Shown: positions 46,305-56,246 of the stretch, one piece after another
How positions within the stretch are numbered: the stretch's first letter is position 1
How the letters are laid out: each line of letters begins with the position of its first letter
Assembly: GCA_019637335.1 (NCBI GenBank)
Contig: JAHBVV010000001.1
Coordinates: 689,440 to 753,439, forward strand
Origin: Candidatus Hydrogenedentota bacterium
Lineage (GTDB): Bacteria; Hydrogenedentota; Hydrogenedentia; Hydrogenedentales; JAEUWI01
Direction of reading: 5' to 3'
Length of the DNA: 64,000 nucleotides
Translations under genes and position numbers: made by a program
The notes under the pieces: model-generated
The model's input: the letters and a program-made list of their open reading frames with translations, nothing else
Database searches by the model: none
What the model was told of the DNA's origin: nothing

Positions 46305-47231
46305 GTGTCGCATATCCCAGTCATGGCGGAGGAAGCCCTGGAGGGGCTCGCCATCCGCCCGGACGGCTCGTACGTGGACGGCACGGCGGGCGCGGGCGGG
46401 CACGCGGCGCTGATAGCCGGACGCCTTACGACGGGCCGCCTTCTCGCGCTGGACCGGGATCCGCTGGCGGTGGCGATGGCGACGGAGCGCCTGGCCCCCT
46501 ACCCCCAGGCCCGGGTGCGCCAATCGAATTACGGGGCGATGGCGGAGGTGCTTTCGGAACTTGGGTGGGGCCTGGTGGATGGAATACTCATCGACGCGGG
46601 CTGTTCGAGCATGCAGATCGACACGCCGGCGCGCGGGTTTTCGTTCCAGGAGGATGGCCCGCTGGACATGCGTATGGATCCGGGGTCGGGCGAGCCGGCT
46701 TCCGCGCTGCTGAATCGCCTTTCCGCGCCGGAAATCGAGACCCTCCTTCGGGAGTATGGCGACATTGGCCCGGCCGGCCGGATCGCGGCGAGCATCAAGG
46801 ATTTCGCCTCGCGTGGCCGGCTGGCGACGACGTCCGATCTGGTGGTGGCGGTGCGGGCGGCGCTGCCTTTTCTGCGGGAGACCCCGGAGGAGGTTCGGAC
46901 GGTGTTCCAGGCGATTCGCATTGCGGTCAACGATGAATTGTCGGGATTACAGCGGGCGCTGGACGCCTCGCTGGATTGCCTCAAGCCCGGGGGCAGGCTG
47001 GTGGTGATATCGTTTCATTCGGGCGAGGACCGGATCGTGAAACAGGCGTTTCGTTCCGCTTCCCGAAAGGCTCGAAGGCTGCGCCCCGATGGCCGGGTGG
47101 CTTCGGAGACGCCGGCGCGGGTGCGGGTGCTGACGCCGCGGCCGGTCACGGCGAACGACGCCGAATGCCGGGTCAATCCGCGGGCCAAGAGCGCGAAGCT
47201 GCGCATAGCGGAGCGGCTTCCACAACGGTGA
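46305..47231 (+). CDS. rsmH: 16S rRNA (cytosine-1402-N4)-methyltransferase RsmH
   Basis: 308 residues. Methylates C1402 of 16S rRNA. SAM-binding block YVDGTAGAGGHAALIAGRL, then DGILIDAGCSSMQIDTPARG-F and RMDPGSGEPASALLN, FQAIRIAVNDELSGLQRALD, and VISFHSGEDRIVKQAFR near the end, all family blocks. Start GTG 46305 with GGAAGG at 46291-46296. Second standard gene of the mra cluster, displaced by one STAS gene. Confidence 0.97.
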   Translation: MSHIPVMAEEALEGLAIRPDGSYVDGTAGAGGHAALIAGRLTTGRLLALDRDPLAVAMATERLAPYPQARVRQSNYGAMAEVLSELGWGLVDGILIDAGCSSMQIDTPARGFSFQEDGPLDMRMDPGSGEPASALLNRLSAPEIETLLREYGDIGPAGRIAASIKDFASRGRLATTSDLVVAVRAALPFLRETPEEVRTVFQAIRIAVNDELSGLQRALDASLDCLKPGGRLVVISFHSGEDRIVKQAFRSASRKARRLRPDGRVASETPARVRVLTPRPVTANDAECRVNPRAKSAKLRIAERLPQR

Positions 47232-47244
47232 CTAGAGGTAGGAC

Positions 47245-47964
47245 ATGTACAAGTCGCGAACAAAGAAGGACCGGCGCGTATTGCGGGGTTGGATCAAGTG
47301 GGTTCCGGTGCTTGCGATCCCGTTTTCCATCCTGTTCTTTCACGCCTGGATCAATATTCAGATTCTTCGGGCGGACTATGTGCTTCGCGAGCTGAACGCC
47401 GAGAGCCGCAAGTGGGCGGACCGGCTTGAGAGCACCGATATTGCGAAGACGTTTCACGAGGATCCGGAGGTGCTTGCCGAACGGGCCTCGCTCCTTGAGT
47501 TTGTGCAGCCGACGCCGGGCCAGCGCGAGATAATTTACTATGATCCGGCGTCTGTTCCGCCGCATCCGGAAGACACGCATTTTGAGATGGCGCGCCATGA
47601 TGCTCCGGCCCTGGCGACGCCCGCGGCCGATGAATCTCGCGGGGCCCAATCGGCGCTTGCGGTGATCGGCGCGCCGTTCGCGAGCGCGCCCGGGGCCGCG
47701 CCGCCGGCCCCGGCGCCGGATCCGGCTCCCGTTTCCGAGCCCGCTCCGGCGGCTGCCGCGCAGCCGGCCGTGGCCACCGCGGCTCCCGCCGCGGAAGTGG
47801 CGCTTGTTACGACGCCGGTCGTGTTGCCGCTTGCGGGAGCGGCGTCCGCGAACGTTGAGACGATCGCGGCGCCTGCGGCGGCGCCGGTGGTGCTGGAGTT
47901 GCCGCCGGATACCCGCGGGATAAACAATTTGGACGAAGGCATGGGCGGCCTGGATTCCCTTTAG
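47245..47964 (+). CDS. ftsL: FtsL-position bitopic division protein with Ala/Pro-rich tail
   Basis: 239 residues. Basic cytoplasmic head (MYKSRTKKDRRVLRG), one membrane helix (WVPVLAIPFSILFFHAWINI, about 19-38), a short helical stretch (LRADYVLRELNAESRKWADR) and then an Ala/Pro/Val-rich tail (about 130-225) with little structure. FtsL is normally about 100-130 residues, so the tail is extra. The name rests on position between rsmH and ftsI, topology and the helix after the membrane segment; sequence conservation of FtsL is low everywhere. Starts 13 nt after rsmH. Confidence 0.7.
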   Translation: MYKSRTKKDRRVLRGWIKWVPVLAIPFSILFFHAWINIQILRADYVLRELNAESRKWADRLESTDIAKTFHEDPEVLAERASLLEFVQPTPGQREIIYYDPASVPPHPEDTHFEMARHDAPALATPAADESRGAQSALAVIGAPFASAPGAAPPAPAPDPAPVSEPAPAAAAQPAVATAAPAAEVALVTTPVVLPLAGAASANVETIAAPAAAPVVLELPPDTRGINNLDEGMGGLDSL

Positions 47965-48002
47965 GGCGCCGGAGAACGAGGAAGATTCGGAGCAGCGGGA
48001 CT

Positions 48003-50210
48003 ATGACACCATCGCGACCGGGGATGAAGCGTGAAGCGGCGGATCCCTACGGGAGCCCAATGACCGCGGAGCAGCGACGCCAGGTGCGGCTGATGTTCCT
48101 GGGCTTCCTGTGCCTGTTTATCCTGGTTGGGGTGCGGCTGCATTTTGTGCACTTGATGCCGAACTCCTCGCTGAACGTGGAAGAAGCGAAGCATATTGGG
48201 GAGATCACGCTCCGGGAGCCGCGGGGCGAGATCTATGATCGCAACGCGATCCGGCTTGCGACGAACCGAGAGGTTCCGTCGCTGTGGGTTGACCCGACGA
48301 CGCTGGCGGATCCCGCGGCATTTTCCGCGCGGGTGGCGCCGGCGTTCGGGCTTGACGCGCCGACGCTGACGGAGCGGCTGATGGAGAGGACGGCGGACGG
48401 CAAGCTGTACAGGTTCAAGTGGGTCAAGCGCTGGGTGACGGAACCGGAGGAGTCGGTGGCGATGGCGAATCTGACGCGCGAATTCGAGGGCATATTGCAC
48501 GTACAATACGAGTCGCTCCGGCACTATCCGCAGCGGATGGCGGCGGCGCAGTTGCTGGGCTTTGTGAACCGCAACAACGAGGCCTCGGAGGGGGTGGAGC
48601 TTGTCTTCGACAAGCACCTCCGGAGCGAGCCGGGCGTGTACCGCGCGCGCACGGACACGCGGCGCCGCCTGCTGGAATCCCGGGTGCTGGAGTATGTGCC
48701 GGCGAAGGCGGGGGAATCGCTTCAGTTGACGCTGGACATTAACATCCAGCACAACCTGGAGCGGGTTCTGGACCAGCGTATGATCGACACCAAGGCGTCG
48801 CAGGGCATGGGGATGCTGATGGATCCGTTTACGGGGGAGATCCTGGCGCTTGCGACGCGGCCTTCCTTCGATCCGAACTATTACGAGTCGTATACGAACG
48901 ACCAGCGCCGCAACAAGGCGATCACGGATCCCTTCGAGCCTGGGTCGGCATTCAAGATTGTGACGGCGGCGGCGGCCATAGAGGAAGGCCTCATCACGCC
49001 GGCCACGATGATCAATTGCGAGAACGGGGGTTTCAATCCCTATGGCCATTACATCCGGGATTTCTACCGGCTTGGCGTGGAGCCTTTCAGCAAGGCCTTT
49101 GAAGACTCCAGCAATGTGGCGATCATCAAGGTGGCGAAGATGCTCGGTCCGGAGCGGCTGGAGCAGTGGATCCGGGCGTTTGGGTTCGGGCAGCGCACGA
49201 GCCGGGATTTCCCGCCCGGGGCGGAGACGGCGGGCCAGTTCCGGGAGCGGAAGGATTGGAACCGTCTCTCGATGGGTTCTCTTCCGATGGGTCAGGAGAT
49301 ATCGGTGACGATCCCGCAGATGGCGCGGGCGTTCGCGGTGATTGCGAACGGCGGCTACCTGGTGGAGCCCCACTTCGTGAAACGGGCGATAGCGTCGGAC
49401 GGCACGATCACGTTTGAGCACGATGCGGGGGATCGCCCGCGCATCATTTCGGAGCAGACGGCGGCGACGATGCGGGAATTGCTGCACCTGGTGGTGCTCA
49501 ACGGCACGGGTTCCCGCGCGGCGATGCCCGAGTACACGGCCGGCGGCAAGACCGGCACGGCGCAGATGGCCAGCCTCACGGGGCGGGGCTACAGCAAGGA
49601 CCGCTATACAACGGTGTTTGCGGGGATCGCGCCGATCAAGAATCCGCGGCTGGTGGCGGTGATAGTGGTAAAGGAGCCCATGATCCGGGAGCGCTGGGGC
49701 GGCTTTGTCTGCGGCCCCGTGTTCAAGGAGGTGGTTCGCGACGCGCTGGTGCGGCTTAACGTTCCGGCGGACATCGAGGTGGAGGGAAACGAGGAGAAGG
49801 TGCTCGTGGCGAAGGCCACGCGGCGGCCCAAGGCGGCGGCCGAGGCGCCCGAAGAAGAGTCCGCGGATGGCGACACATTGATCGAGCGGCTGAGCGACGA
49901 GGAGATCCAGGCCCTTCTGGCCGCCATGGAGCACGACTTCGAGCCCCTGGATCCGTTGGAACTCAGGGCGCCGGGGCGGGATCCAGTGGAAGGTGAGCCG
50001 GTGTTGCCCGATTTGATTGGCCTGACCAAGCGCGAGGCCTATGCGGCGCTGGGCCGCTTGAACGTGCAATGGGATCCGCATGGCGCGGGCCGGGTGGTGT
50101 CGCAGAACCCGCCGGCGGGCACCCCCATCTCCCAGGTTCAATTGTGCGCACTGGAATTTTCGCCCGCGCCGCTGGAAGACGAAGAAGAAGCTGAGAATGA
50201 AACTTCATGA
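48003..50210 (+). CDS. ftsI: Division transpeptidase FtsI/PBP (class B) with PASTA domain
   Basis: 735 residues. Cross-links septal peptidoglycan. One N-terminal helix (LMFLGFLCLFILVGVRLHFV), the PBP dimer domain starting REPRGEIYDRNAIRLATN, and a transpeptidase domain with SxxK S315-A-F-K318, SxN S369-S-N371 and KTG K516-T-G518. After an acidic linker (about 615-660) the C-terminus carries one PASTA-like domain (PDLIGLTKREAYAALGRLNV ... VVSQNPPAGTPI), as in SpoVD/PBP2x types rather than E. coli FtsI. murE starts 14 nt before its stop. Confidence 0.95.
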   Translation: MTPSRPGMKREAADPYGSPMTAEQRRQVRLMFLGFLCLFILVGVRLHFVHLMPNSSLNVEEAKHIGEITLREPRGEIYDRNAIRLATNREVPSLWVDPTTLADPAAFSARVAPAFGLDAPTLTERLMERTADGKLYRFKWVKRWVTEPEESVAMANLTREFEGILHVQYESLRHYPQRMAAAQLLGFVNRNNEASEGVELVFDKHLRSEPGVYRARTDTRRRLLESRVLEYVPAKAGESLQLTLDINIQHNLERVLDQRMIDTKASQGMGMLMDPFTGEILALATRPSFDPNYYESYTNDQRRNKAITDPFEPGSAFKIVTAAAAIEEGLITPATMINCENGGFNPYGHYIRDFYRLGVEPFSKAFEDSSNVAIIKVAKMLGPERLEQWIRAFGFGQRTSRDFPPGAETAGQFRERKDWNRLSMGSLPMGQEISVTIPQMARAFAVIANGGYLVEPHFVKRAIASDGTITFEHDAGDRPRIISEQTAATMRELLHLVVLNGTGSRAAMPEYTAGGKTGTAQMASLTGRGYSKDRYTTVFAGIAPIKNPRLVAVIVVKEPMIRERWGGFVCGPVFKEVVRDALVRLNVPADIEVEGNEEKVLVAKATRRPKAAAEAPEEESADGDTLIERLSDEEIQALLAAMEHDFEPLDPLELRAPGRDPVEGEPVLPDLIGLTKREAYAALGRLNVQWDPHGAGRVVSQNPPAGTPISQVQLCALEFSPAPLEDEEEAENETS

Positions 50211-51663
50211 CGCCCTCGAAGCCATTGGATTCCACGCGGACGCCTGCCCCGCGGTGGAGGCTGCCGGCGTAACGGAAGACTCGCGGAAGGTTTCGCGGGG
50301 GGATGTTTTCGTGGCGGTGATGGGCGGGCATGCGGACGGGCACGACTTTGCCGCTAGCGCCGCGGCATCCGGGGCGGTGGCGGTGCTGGGCGATCGCCCC
50401 GGGCTGCGGGAGCTTGCGGGACTTCCCTATTTGTATGCGCCCGCCGTGCGCGAGACGGCGGCGCGGCTTGCGCACCGGCTCGCGGGCGATCCGACGGAGC
50501 GGCTGACCGTCATTGGGATTACGGGCACCAATGGCAAGTCCAGCACGGCGATGCTGGCGCGCGCGATGCTTCAGGAATCCGGCCGCGCGACGAGCCTTTT
50601 TGGAACGTTGGGCTACGACATCGGGAACACGCACGTTCCCGCGCCGCACACGACGCCCTTCGGCGATGAGCTGGCGCGCATGATGCAGCGGGCGATCGAG
50701 GCGGGCGATACCCACGTGGTTATGGAAGTGAGCTCGCACGCCCTGGATCAGGAGCGTGTGGCGGGAATCCGCTTTCGCGGCGCGGCTTTCACGAACCTGA
50801 CGCAGGATCACCTGGACTACCACGTATCGATGGAGGCGTACCGGGACGCCAAGCTGAAGCTGTTCCGGCGGGTGGAGGGCGAGGGCGCGTTCACGGCGAT
50901 CAACCGGGAGGATCCCGCCTCCCCGGCCTTTCTGGAGGCGTCGGCGGGCCGCACGATTGCGTACGGCGAGGGCGGCGCTATCCGGGCGCGGTCCGTGAAG
51001 CATGGCGCGGGCGGCAGCCGCTTCACGCTGGAGACGCCGGACGGCCAGGCCGACGTGGCGCTTCGGCTGATCGGCGAGCACAATGTGCAGAATGCCTTGT
51101 GCGCGGCGGCGATTGGCCATGGCCTTGGGCTTGATCCGGGCGCCATCGCGCGCGGTTTGGGTCGTCTGGATCGCGTTCCGGGACGGTTTGACGCGGTGGA
51201 CGGGGGCCAGGACTTCTTCGTGATTGTGGACTATGCCCACACCGAGGATGGTCTGGTCAATGTGCTTCGTGCGGCGCGGCCGCTGTGCCGGGGCCGTATT
51301 ATCACGGTATTTGGTTGCGGCGGCGATCGCGACCGTGGGAAGCGGCCGAAGATGGGCCGGGCGGCGGGCCAACTGAGCGATTTCTGTGTGCTGACTTCGG
51401 ACAATCCGCGCAGCGAGGACCCGTGCCGGATTCTTCTGGATGTGGAGGTGGGTCTCCAGCGGGCGGGCCGCAAGAAAGGCGAGGACTACGTGGTGATTGA
51501 AAGCCGCGAGAAGGCCATCCATCACGCGATCGGGCTGGCGCGGCCGGGAGATCTGGTCATGATTGCCGGCAAGGGCCACGAAGACTACCAGATCCTGGCG
51601 GACCGCACGATTCATTTTGATGACCGGGAAGTGGCGCTCGAAGCGCTTGGAGGGCTGCGCTGA
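50197..51663 (+). CDS. murE: UDP-MurNAc-Ala-Glu:meso-DAP ligase MurE
   Basis: 488 residues. Adds the third amino acid to the peptidoglycan precursor. N-terminal domain with GVTEDSRKVSRGDVFVAVMG; ATP site ITGTNGKSSTAMLARAML; VVMEVSSHALDQERV; and the substrate motif DNPR at residues 402-405 followed by SEDP, which marks meso-diaminopimelate specificity. C-terminal GKGHEDYQI is also present. ATG 50197 overlaps ftsI by 14 nt; murF starts on the last base of its stop codon. Confidence 0.96.
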   Translation: MKLHDALEAIGFHADACPAVEAAGVTEDSRKVSRGDVFVAVMGGHADGHDFAASAAASGAVAVLGDRPGLRELAGLPYLYAPAVRETAARLAHRLAGDPTERLTVIGITGTNGKSSTAMLARAMLQESGRATSLFGTLGYDIGNTHVPAPHTTPFGDELARMMQRAIEAGDTHVVMEVSSHALDQERVAGIRFRGAAFTNLTQDHLDYHVSMEAYRDAKLKLFRRVEGEGAFTAINREDPASPAFLEASAGRTIAYGEGGAIRARSVKHGAGGSRFTLETPDGQADVALRLIGEHNVQNALCAAAIGHGLGLDPGAIARGLGRLDRVPGRFDAVDGGQDFFVIVDYAHTEDGLVNVLRAARPLCRGRIITVFGCGGDRDRGKRPKMGRAAGQLSDFCVLTSDNPRSEDPCRILLDVEVGLQRAGRKKGEDYVVIESREKAIHHAIGLARPGDLVMIAGKGHEDYQILADRTIHFDDREVALEALGGLR

Positions 51664-53033
51664 TGGGCTGGCGTTACGAAATTGATGAGATTGCGGCGCA
51701 GATCGGATGCGCCGCGCCTGAACCGGGCGGGGCCCCGATAACGGGCGTCTCCACCGATACCCGAACGCTGGAACCGGGCGCGCTTTTTGTCGCGCTGACG
51801 GGTCCGAATTTCAACGCGGAGCACTTCGTGGCCGAGGCGTTCGCGCGCGGCGCGGCGGGGGCGCTCTGCCGGGAGCCCCATCCGGAGGGGCCTTGCCTGG
51901 CCGTCCCGGATCCGCTGGCCGCGTTTCAGGCCCTGGCGCGGCGGCACCGTATGGCGCATGACATCCCGATTCTCGCGATTACGGGCTCGTGCGGGAAGAC
52001 GACGGCGAAGGACCTGACGTCGGCGGTGTTGGAGAGCCGGTACCGCGTACTGCGCACCCAGGGCAACCTCAACAACGACATCGGGTGCCCACTCACGCTG
52101 ATGCGGATCGACCGGGAGACGGAATTCGCGGTGATCGAGATGGGGGCGAACCACCAGGGCGAGATCGCGCATCTATGCACGCTGGCGCGCCCTTCGGAAT
52201 CGGTTGTGACCATTGTGGCCCCGGCGCACCTGGAAGGATTCGGCAGTATTGACGATGTCGCGCGGGCGAAGGGCGAGATCGTGCGGGGGCTTGACGCGGA
52301 TGGCTGCTTTTACCAGAATATGGACAATCCCTACTGCCGTGCAATGGGCTGGGACTTTCCGGGCGAGATTGTGCGCTTCGGGCGTGAAGGCGATGTGGTG
52401 CTCCGGAACCTGTCGTTTGACGAATCCGGCGAGATGGTGCTTGATATCGCGCCGGTGGGACGGATCCGGCTGCCGCTGCTTGTGCCCGCGCACGCGACCA
52501 ACGTGCTGGTGGCGGTGGCGGTGGGATTGCGCCACGGCGTGACGGAATTTGAGGGCCCGCTCCGGGCCGCCTGCGTCCGCGCGGCGCGCTTCCACGTGCG
52601 GACCATCGCGGGATTCGAGATTCTGGACGATACGTACAATGCGAACCCGGCAAGCATGGCGGCGGCGCTGGAGGCGCTGGGGCGGCGCCCGGGATCCGGG
52701 AAGCGTTTTGCGGCGCTGGGGGACATGCTGGAGTTGGGGTCGGATGCGGTTGCGTATCACCGGGCGCTGGGGGAACAGGCGGCGGCGGCGGGCGTGGCGG
52801 GTGTGTTTGCGTACGGCGCGCACGCCCATGATATCATAGCGGGCGCCAGGGCAGCCGGCGTCGGCCAGGCGGAAGCCCTGGATTCCCATGAAGCCATTGC
52901 GGACGCCCTTTTCCGCGCCGCGTCTCCTGGCGATTCGATTCTCCTGAAAGGTTCCCGTGGCATGCGCATGGAGCGGGTGGCGGAGGCTCTGGAGCATCGC
53001 GCGTTACCGGGCGGAGAGGATCGACCGACCTAA
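51663..53033 (+). CDS. murF: UDP-MurNAc-tripeptide:D-Ala-D-Ala ligase MurF
   Basis: 456 residues. Adds D-Ala-D-Ala to the UDP-tripeptide. [20 protein letters not shown] at the N-terminus, ATP site [50 protein letters not shown], and the [20 protein letters not shown] block. Translation is coupled to murE (shared TGATG) and mraY begins 2 nt after its stop. Confidence 0.96.
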   Translation: MGWRYEIDEIAAQIGCAAPEPGGAPITGVSTDTRTLEPGALFVALTGPNFNAEHFVAEAFARGAAGALCREPHPEGPCLAVPDPLAAFQALARRHRMAHDIPILAITGSCGKTTAKDLTSAVLESRYRVLRTQGNLNNDIGCPLTLMRIDRETEFAVIEMGANHQGEIAHLCTLARPSESVVTIVAPAHLEGFGSIDDVARAKGEIVRGLDADGCFYQNMDNPYCRAMGWDFPGEIVRFGREGDVVLRNLSFDESGEMVLDIAPVGRIRLPLLVPAHATNVLVAVAVGLRHGVTEFEGPLRAACVRAARFHVRTIAGFEILDDTYNANPASMAAALEALGRRPGSGKRFAALGDMLELGSDAVAYHRALGEQAAAAGVAGVFAYGAHAHDIIAGARAAGVGQAEALDSHEAIADALFRAASPGDSILLKGSRGMRMERVAEALEHRALPGGEDRPT

Positions 53034-53035
53034 TC

Positions 53036-54520
53036 ATGCTTTATCACCTGACCCAGGCCCTTATCCCCTATTTCAGCGGTTTTGACGTGTTCCGCTACCA
53101 CACGGTTCGGGCGGGCGGCGCCGCGATCACGGGCTTTCTCTTCTGCCTGCTGGTGGGCCCGTATCTGATCCGGCTCCTGCACTCCCTGAAAGTGGGCCAG
53201 ATCATCAAGAAGGACCACGTGGCGGACCTGCACGCGCTGCACAAGGGCAAGGCGGGCACGCCGACCATGGGCGGCGCGATCATGCTCCTGTCGGCGGTGC
53301 TTTCGCTGCTGTTGTGGAGCACGCTGACCAACCGCCTGCTCTGGGTGGCGCTGGGCGTGTTTGTGTTGCTCGGGGCGGTGGGTTTCGTCGACGACTTCAT
53401 CAAGTTGCGGCGCAAGCACAACGACGGGCTGAGCGCGCGCGCGAAATTTGCGGGACAGATTCTCACGGGCAGCCTGCTGGGTCTGTACCTCTACTTCGCG
53501 CCGATAACCACAAGCGGCACATGGATGGATCCGCGCGATATCCGTGACTGGAAAGCCCTGGCGGCGGTGCTGGTGGATTGCGCGGACGACCCGGCCAGCA
53601 CCCCGTGCGGGCGTGTATGGCAGGCCCTCAACCCCGAATTGCGTTCCGTGTTGCGTATCGCGGACAGCGAGGGGTTTGTTCCGGTGGATTACCGTATTCC
53701 GGTGCTGACGGCGATCAACACCGCGCTGGCGCAGGGTCACTGGGCGGCGGATTTTCCATTGAAGCAGGCGCGGCCGAATGCGGAGCTGGCATCCTACGCG
53801 GACGAAGACTTCGAAGCGCTGAGCAACCGCGACCAGGTCCGGTATAACCGGCTTGTGCTGGAGGCGGCGATGCCGGGCGTCGTGGCGCAGAGCATTCCAA
53901 ACATCCATACGCGGGTGGGTGTGCCCGGTTTGAAGGATGTGTTTATTCCGCTTGGCTTTCTTTACGTCGTCTTCGTGATATTCATTATTGTGAGCGTCTC
54001 CAACGCGGTTAACCTGACGGACGGGCTGGACGGGCTGGCGGCGGGCGCGTCGATTTTTTCGATCTTCACGTTTGCGGCGATCGCGTACGTGGTGAGCCGG
54101 GCGGACTGGTCGTATTACCTGTATCTCACGTACATACCGGAGGCGAGCGAGCTGTTCGTGTTTGGCGCGGCGCTGCTGGGTACGGGGCTGGGTTTCCTTT
54201 GGTTCAACGCGCACCCGGCGGAGGTCTTCATGGGGGACACGGGATCACTGGCGCTCGGCGGGGCGATTGGCACGATGGCCATCTTGACCAAGCAGGAGTT
54301 GCTGCTGCCCATTGTCGCGGGCCTCTTTGTCATGGAGGCCGGGAGCGTGGTGATCCAAGTGGCGTCGTTCAAGCTGACGGGCAAGCGCGTATTCCGCATG
54401 GCTCCGCTGCACCACCATTTTGAACTGCTTGGCTGGACGGAGACGAAAGTCACGATCCGGTTCTGGATTCTTGCGTTTATGTTTTCGCTGCTGAGTCTCG
54501 CTACGCTGAAGTTCCGTTGA
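53036..54520 (+). CDS. mraY: Phospho-MurNAc-pentapeptide transferase MraY with a ~130-residue insertion
   Basis: 494 residues; most MraY have about 360. Makes lipid I on the inner face of the membrane. Conserved blocks: [64 protein letters not shown] and the C-terminal [14 protein letters not shown]. Between about residues 160 and 290, after the TM helix ending YLYFAPITT, there is an inserted soluble segment ([20 protein letters not shown] ... [20 protein letters not shown]), probably a periplasmic loop domain. The catalytic parts are intact. Last gene before a repeat-bearing 373-bp gap. Confidence 0.95.
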   Translation: MLYHLTQALIPYFSGFDVFRYHTVRAGGAAITGFLFCLLVGPYLIRLLHSLKVGQIIKKDHVADLHALHKGKAGTPTMGGAIMLLSAVLSLLLWSTLTNRLLWVALGVFVLLGAVGFVDDFIKLRRKHNDGLSARAKFAGQILTGSLLGLYLYFAPITTSGTWMDPRDIRDWKALAAVLVDCADDPASTPCGRVWQALNPELRSVLRIADSEGFVPVDYRIPVLTAINTALAQGHWAADFPLKQARPNAELASYADEDFEALSNRDQVRYNRLVLEAAMPGVVAQSIPNIHTRVGVPGLKDVFIPLGFLYVVFVIFIIVSVSNAVNLTDGLDGLAAGASIFSIFTFAAIAYVVSRADWSYYLYLTYIPEASELFVFGAALLGTGLGFLWFNAHPAEVFMGDTGSLALGGAIGTMAILTKQELLLPIVAGLFVMEAGSVVIQVASFKLTGKRVFRMAPLHHHFELLGWTETKVTIRFWILAFMFSLLSLATLKFR

Positions 54521-54893
54521 GGACGCCGGGCCGCTTTGGGCGGCATGTTGAAAGAGTTGAACGGCGAATGGACGTGAATTCACACGAATGAAGAGATGAT
54601 TGATTCGCCCCGGGATCTTGCGATTGTGTTCGTGGCGTCAGTGGACGGTTCGAAGGCGCCGCTCGCGCTGTCTCAGCCTGGAAGGCTAAGCCACGTTGGC
54701 GGGCGTTGCCAGACGGCGCTGAATGCCGAAAAGCGAGGGAACCGGATCGCGCGCGGGTGATTGCGGGTCAGGCAGGGATGGCTATAACCTCCTGTTTGAT
54801 TGATTGTACTGAATGCCGAAGCACTGGTGAATCTGGTGGCGTCGGGAATTGTTGCGGGGTAAAAGACAAAAAGGTAACGGATAAGAGTTGCGT
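54521..54893. repeat. Repeat-bearing gap inside the cell wall cluster
   Basis: 373 bp between mraY and murD without a gene. Words CACGAATGAAGAGATGATTG (54587) and AAGGCGCCGCTCGCGCTGTC followed by the rest of a 50-bp word (54649-54700) match 13848-13955 in the same order and spacing class. The region thus holds a copy of a roughly 110-bp dispersed unit. A small stem TCAGCCTGGAAGGCT is part of it. Near 54781-54893 nothing is recognised except the murD ribosome region. Confidence 0.7.
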
Positions 54894-56246
54894 ATGGACC
54901 TCCAAGGCGTACCGGTAACGATAGTGGGGCTGGGCCGTTCCGCGGCGGCCGCCGCCGCGCTGCTGCGGGCTGTCGGGGCGCGCCCTTTTGTTACCGACAG
55001 CGCGGACACCCCGCCGCAGGCTCCGTGGCGCGCCGAACTGGAGGAACTGGGCGTGCCCTTCGAGACGGGCGGCCATACGGATCGCGCGTGGGACGCGGCC
55101 GGACTTGTGGTGCTGAGCCCGGGGGTCCCGCCGTCCATCGCGCCGGTTCAGGCCCTTCGGAAACGCGGCGTGCCGGTGCTGGGCGAGTTGGAGCTGGCGA
55201 GCCGGTTTGCGCGCGCGCCGCTGCTTGCGGTGACGGGCACGAACGGGAAGACGACGGTGACGGAGATGCTGCGTCACATCCTGGTGGAGATCGGATATCG
55301 CGCGGCGCTGGCGGGCAACAACCATACGGCGTTCTCCAGCGCGGTGCTGGCGGATCCGTCGCCGGATTATTTCGTCCTGGAGGTCAGCAGCTACCAGCTC
55401 GAGACGATTGAAACTTTTCGCCCGTATGTGGGGGCGGTGCTCAATCTGACGCCGGATCATCTGGGCCGGCACGGCGATCTGGATGGGTATGCGGCGGCGA
55501 AGGCGCGCCTTTTCTTGAACCAGCAGCCGGGCAAAGACGTGGCCGTGCTCAATGGCGACGATCCGCGGGTTCGCACGATGGCGGTTCCCGAGGGCGTGCG
55601 CCACATTCACTTCCAGTTGGAAGCCGTCCCGGAGACAGGGCTGGGATGGGATGGCGCGGGGCTGGTTGTGGATGGGCAGTCCATCCCGATGCGCTGCCCG
55701 CTTCCGGGCCGGCACAACCTGGAGAACGCGCTGGCGGCGCTGGCGGTATTGCACGGGGCGGGCCTTTCGATACCGGACAGTATCCGCGCGCTGGAATCGT
55801 TCCGCGGCGTGGCGCACCGGCTGGAGTTTGCGGGATCGCGCGGCGGGATCGCCTTTTACAATGATTCGAAATCGACGAATGTGGACAGCCTTCGCGTGGC
55901 GCTGGAAGCCTTCGAGCAGCCGGTGACGCTGATCGCGGGCGGCCAGGGGAAGGGCAGCAGCTACACGCCGCTCGCGCCGCTGGTGCGCGCGCGGGTGCGC
56001 CATCTCGTGGCGCTGGGCGAGGACGGGCCGGTGCTTGCGCGAGCGCTTTCCGAGGCGGCGCCGGTGACGGTGGTCCGCGATATGGCGGCGGCGGTTGCCG
56101 AGGCGATAGCCCGGACCCCGCCGGGCGGAACGGTGCTGCTGTCGCCGGGTTGCGCGAGTTTTGATCAGTACGCGAATTTTGAGGAGCGCGGCGCGCACTT
56201 CAAGGCCCTGGTGGGCGCGCTCACCGAGGAGGAATGCCTATCATGA
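54894..56246 (+). CDS. murD: UDP-MurNAc-L-Ala:D-Glu ligase MurD
   Basis: 450 residues. Adds D-Glu to UDP-MurNAc-L-Ala. N-terminal Rossmann start VTIVGLGRSAAAAAALL, ATP site AVTGTNGKTTVTEMLRHIL, VLEVSSYQLETIETFRP, NLTPDHLGRHG and FYNDSKSTNVDSLRVALEAF, ending with LLSPGCASFDQYANFEERG. ATG 54894 chosen over TTG 54888. ftsW overlaps its stop by ATGA. Separated from mraY by a repeat insertion, so it may need its own promoter. Confidence 0.96.
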   Translation: MDLQGVPVTIVGLGRSAAAAAALLRAVGARPFVTDSADTPPQAPWRAELEELGVPFETGGHTDRAWDAAGLVVLSPGVPPSIAPVQALRKRGVPVLGELELASRFARAPLLAVTGTNGKTTVTEMLRHILVEIGYRAALAGNNHTAFSSAVLADPSPDYFVLEVSSYQLETIETFRPYVGAVLNLTPDHLGRHGDLDGYAAAKARLFLNQQPGKDVAVLNGDDPRVRTMAVPEGVRHIHFQLEAVPETGLGWDGAGLVVDGQSIPMRCPLPGRHNLENALAALAVLHGAGLSIPDSIRALESFRGVAHRLEFAGSRGGIAFYNDSKSTNVDSLRVALEAFEQPVTLIAGGQGKGSSYTPLAPLVRARVRHLVALGEDGPVLARALSEAAPVTVVRDMAAAVAEAIARTPPGGTVLLSPGCASFDQYANFEERGAHFKALVGALTEEECLS

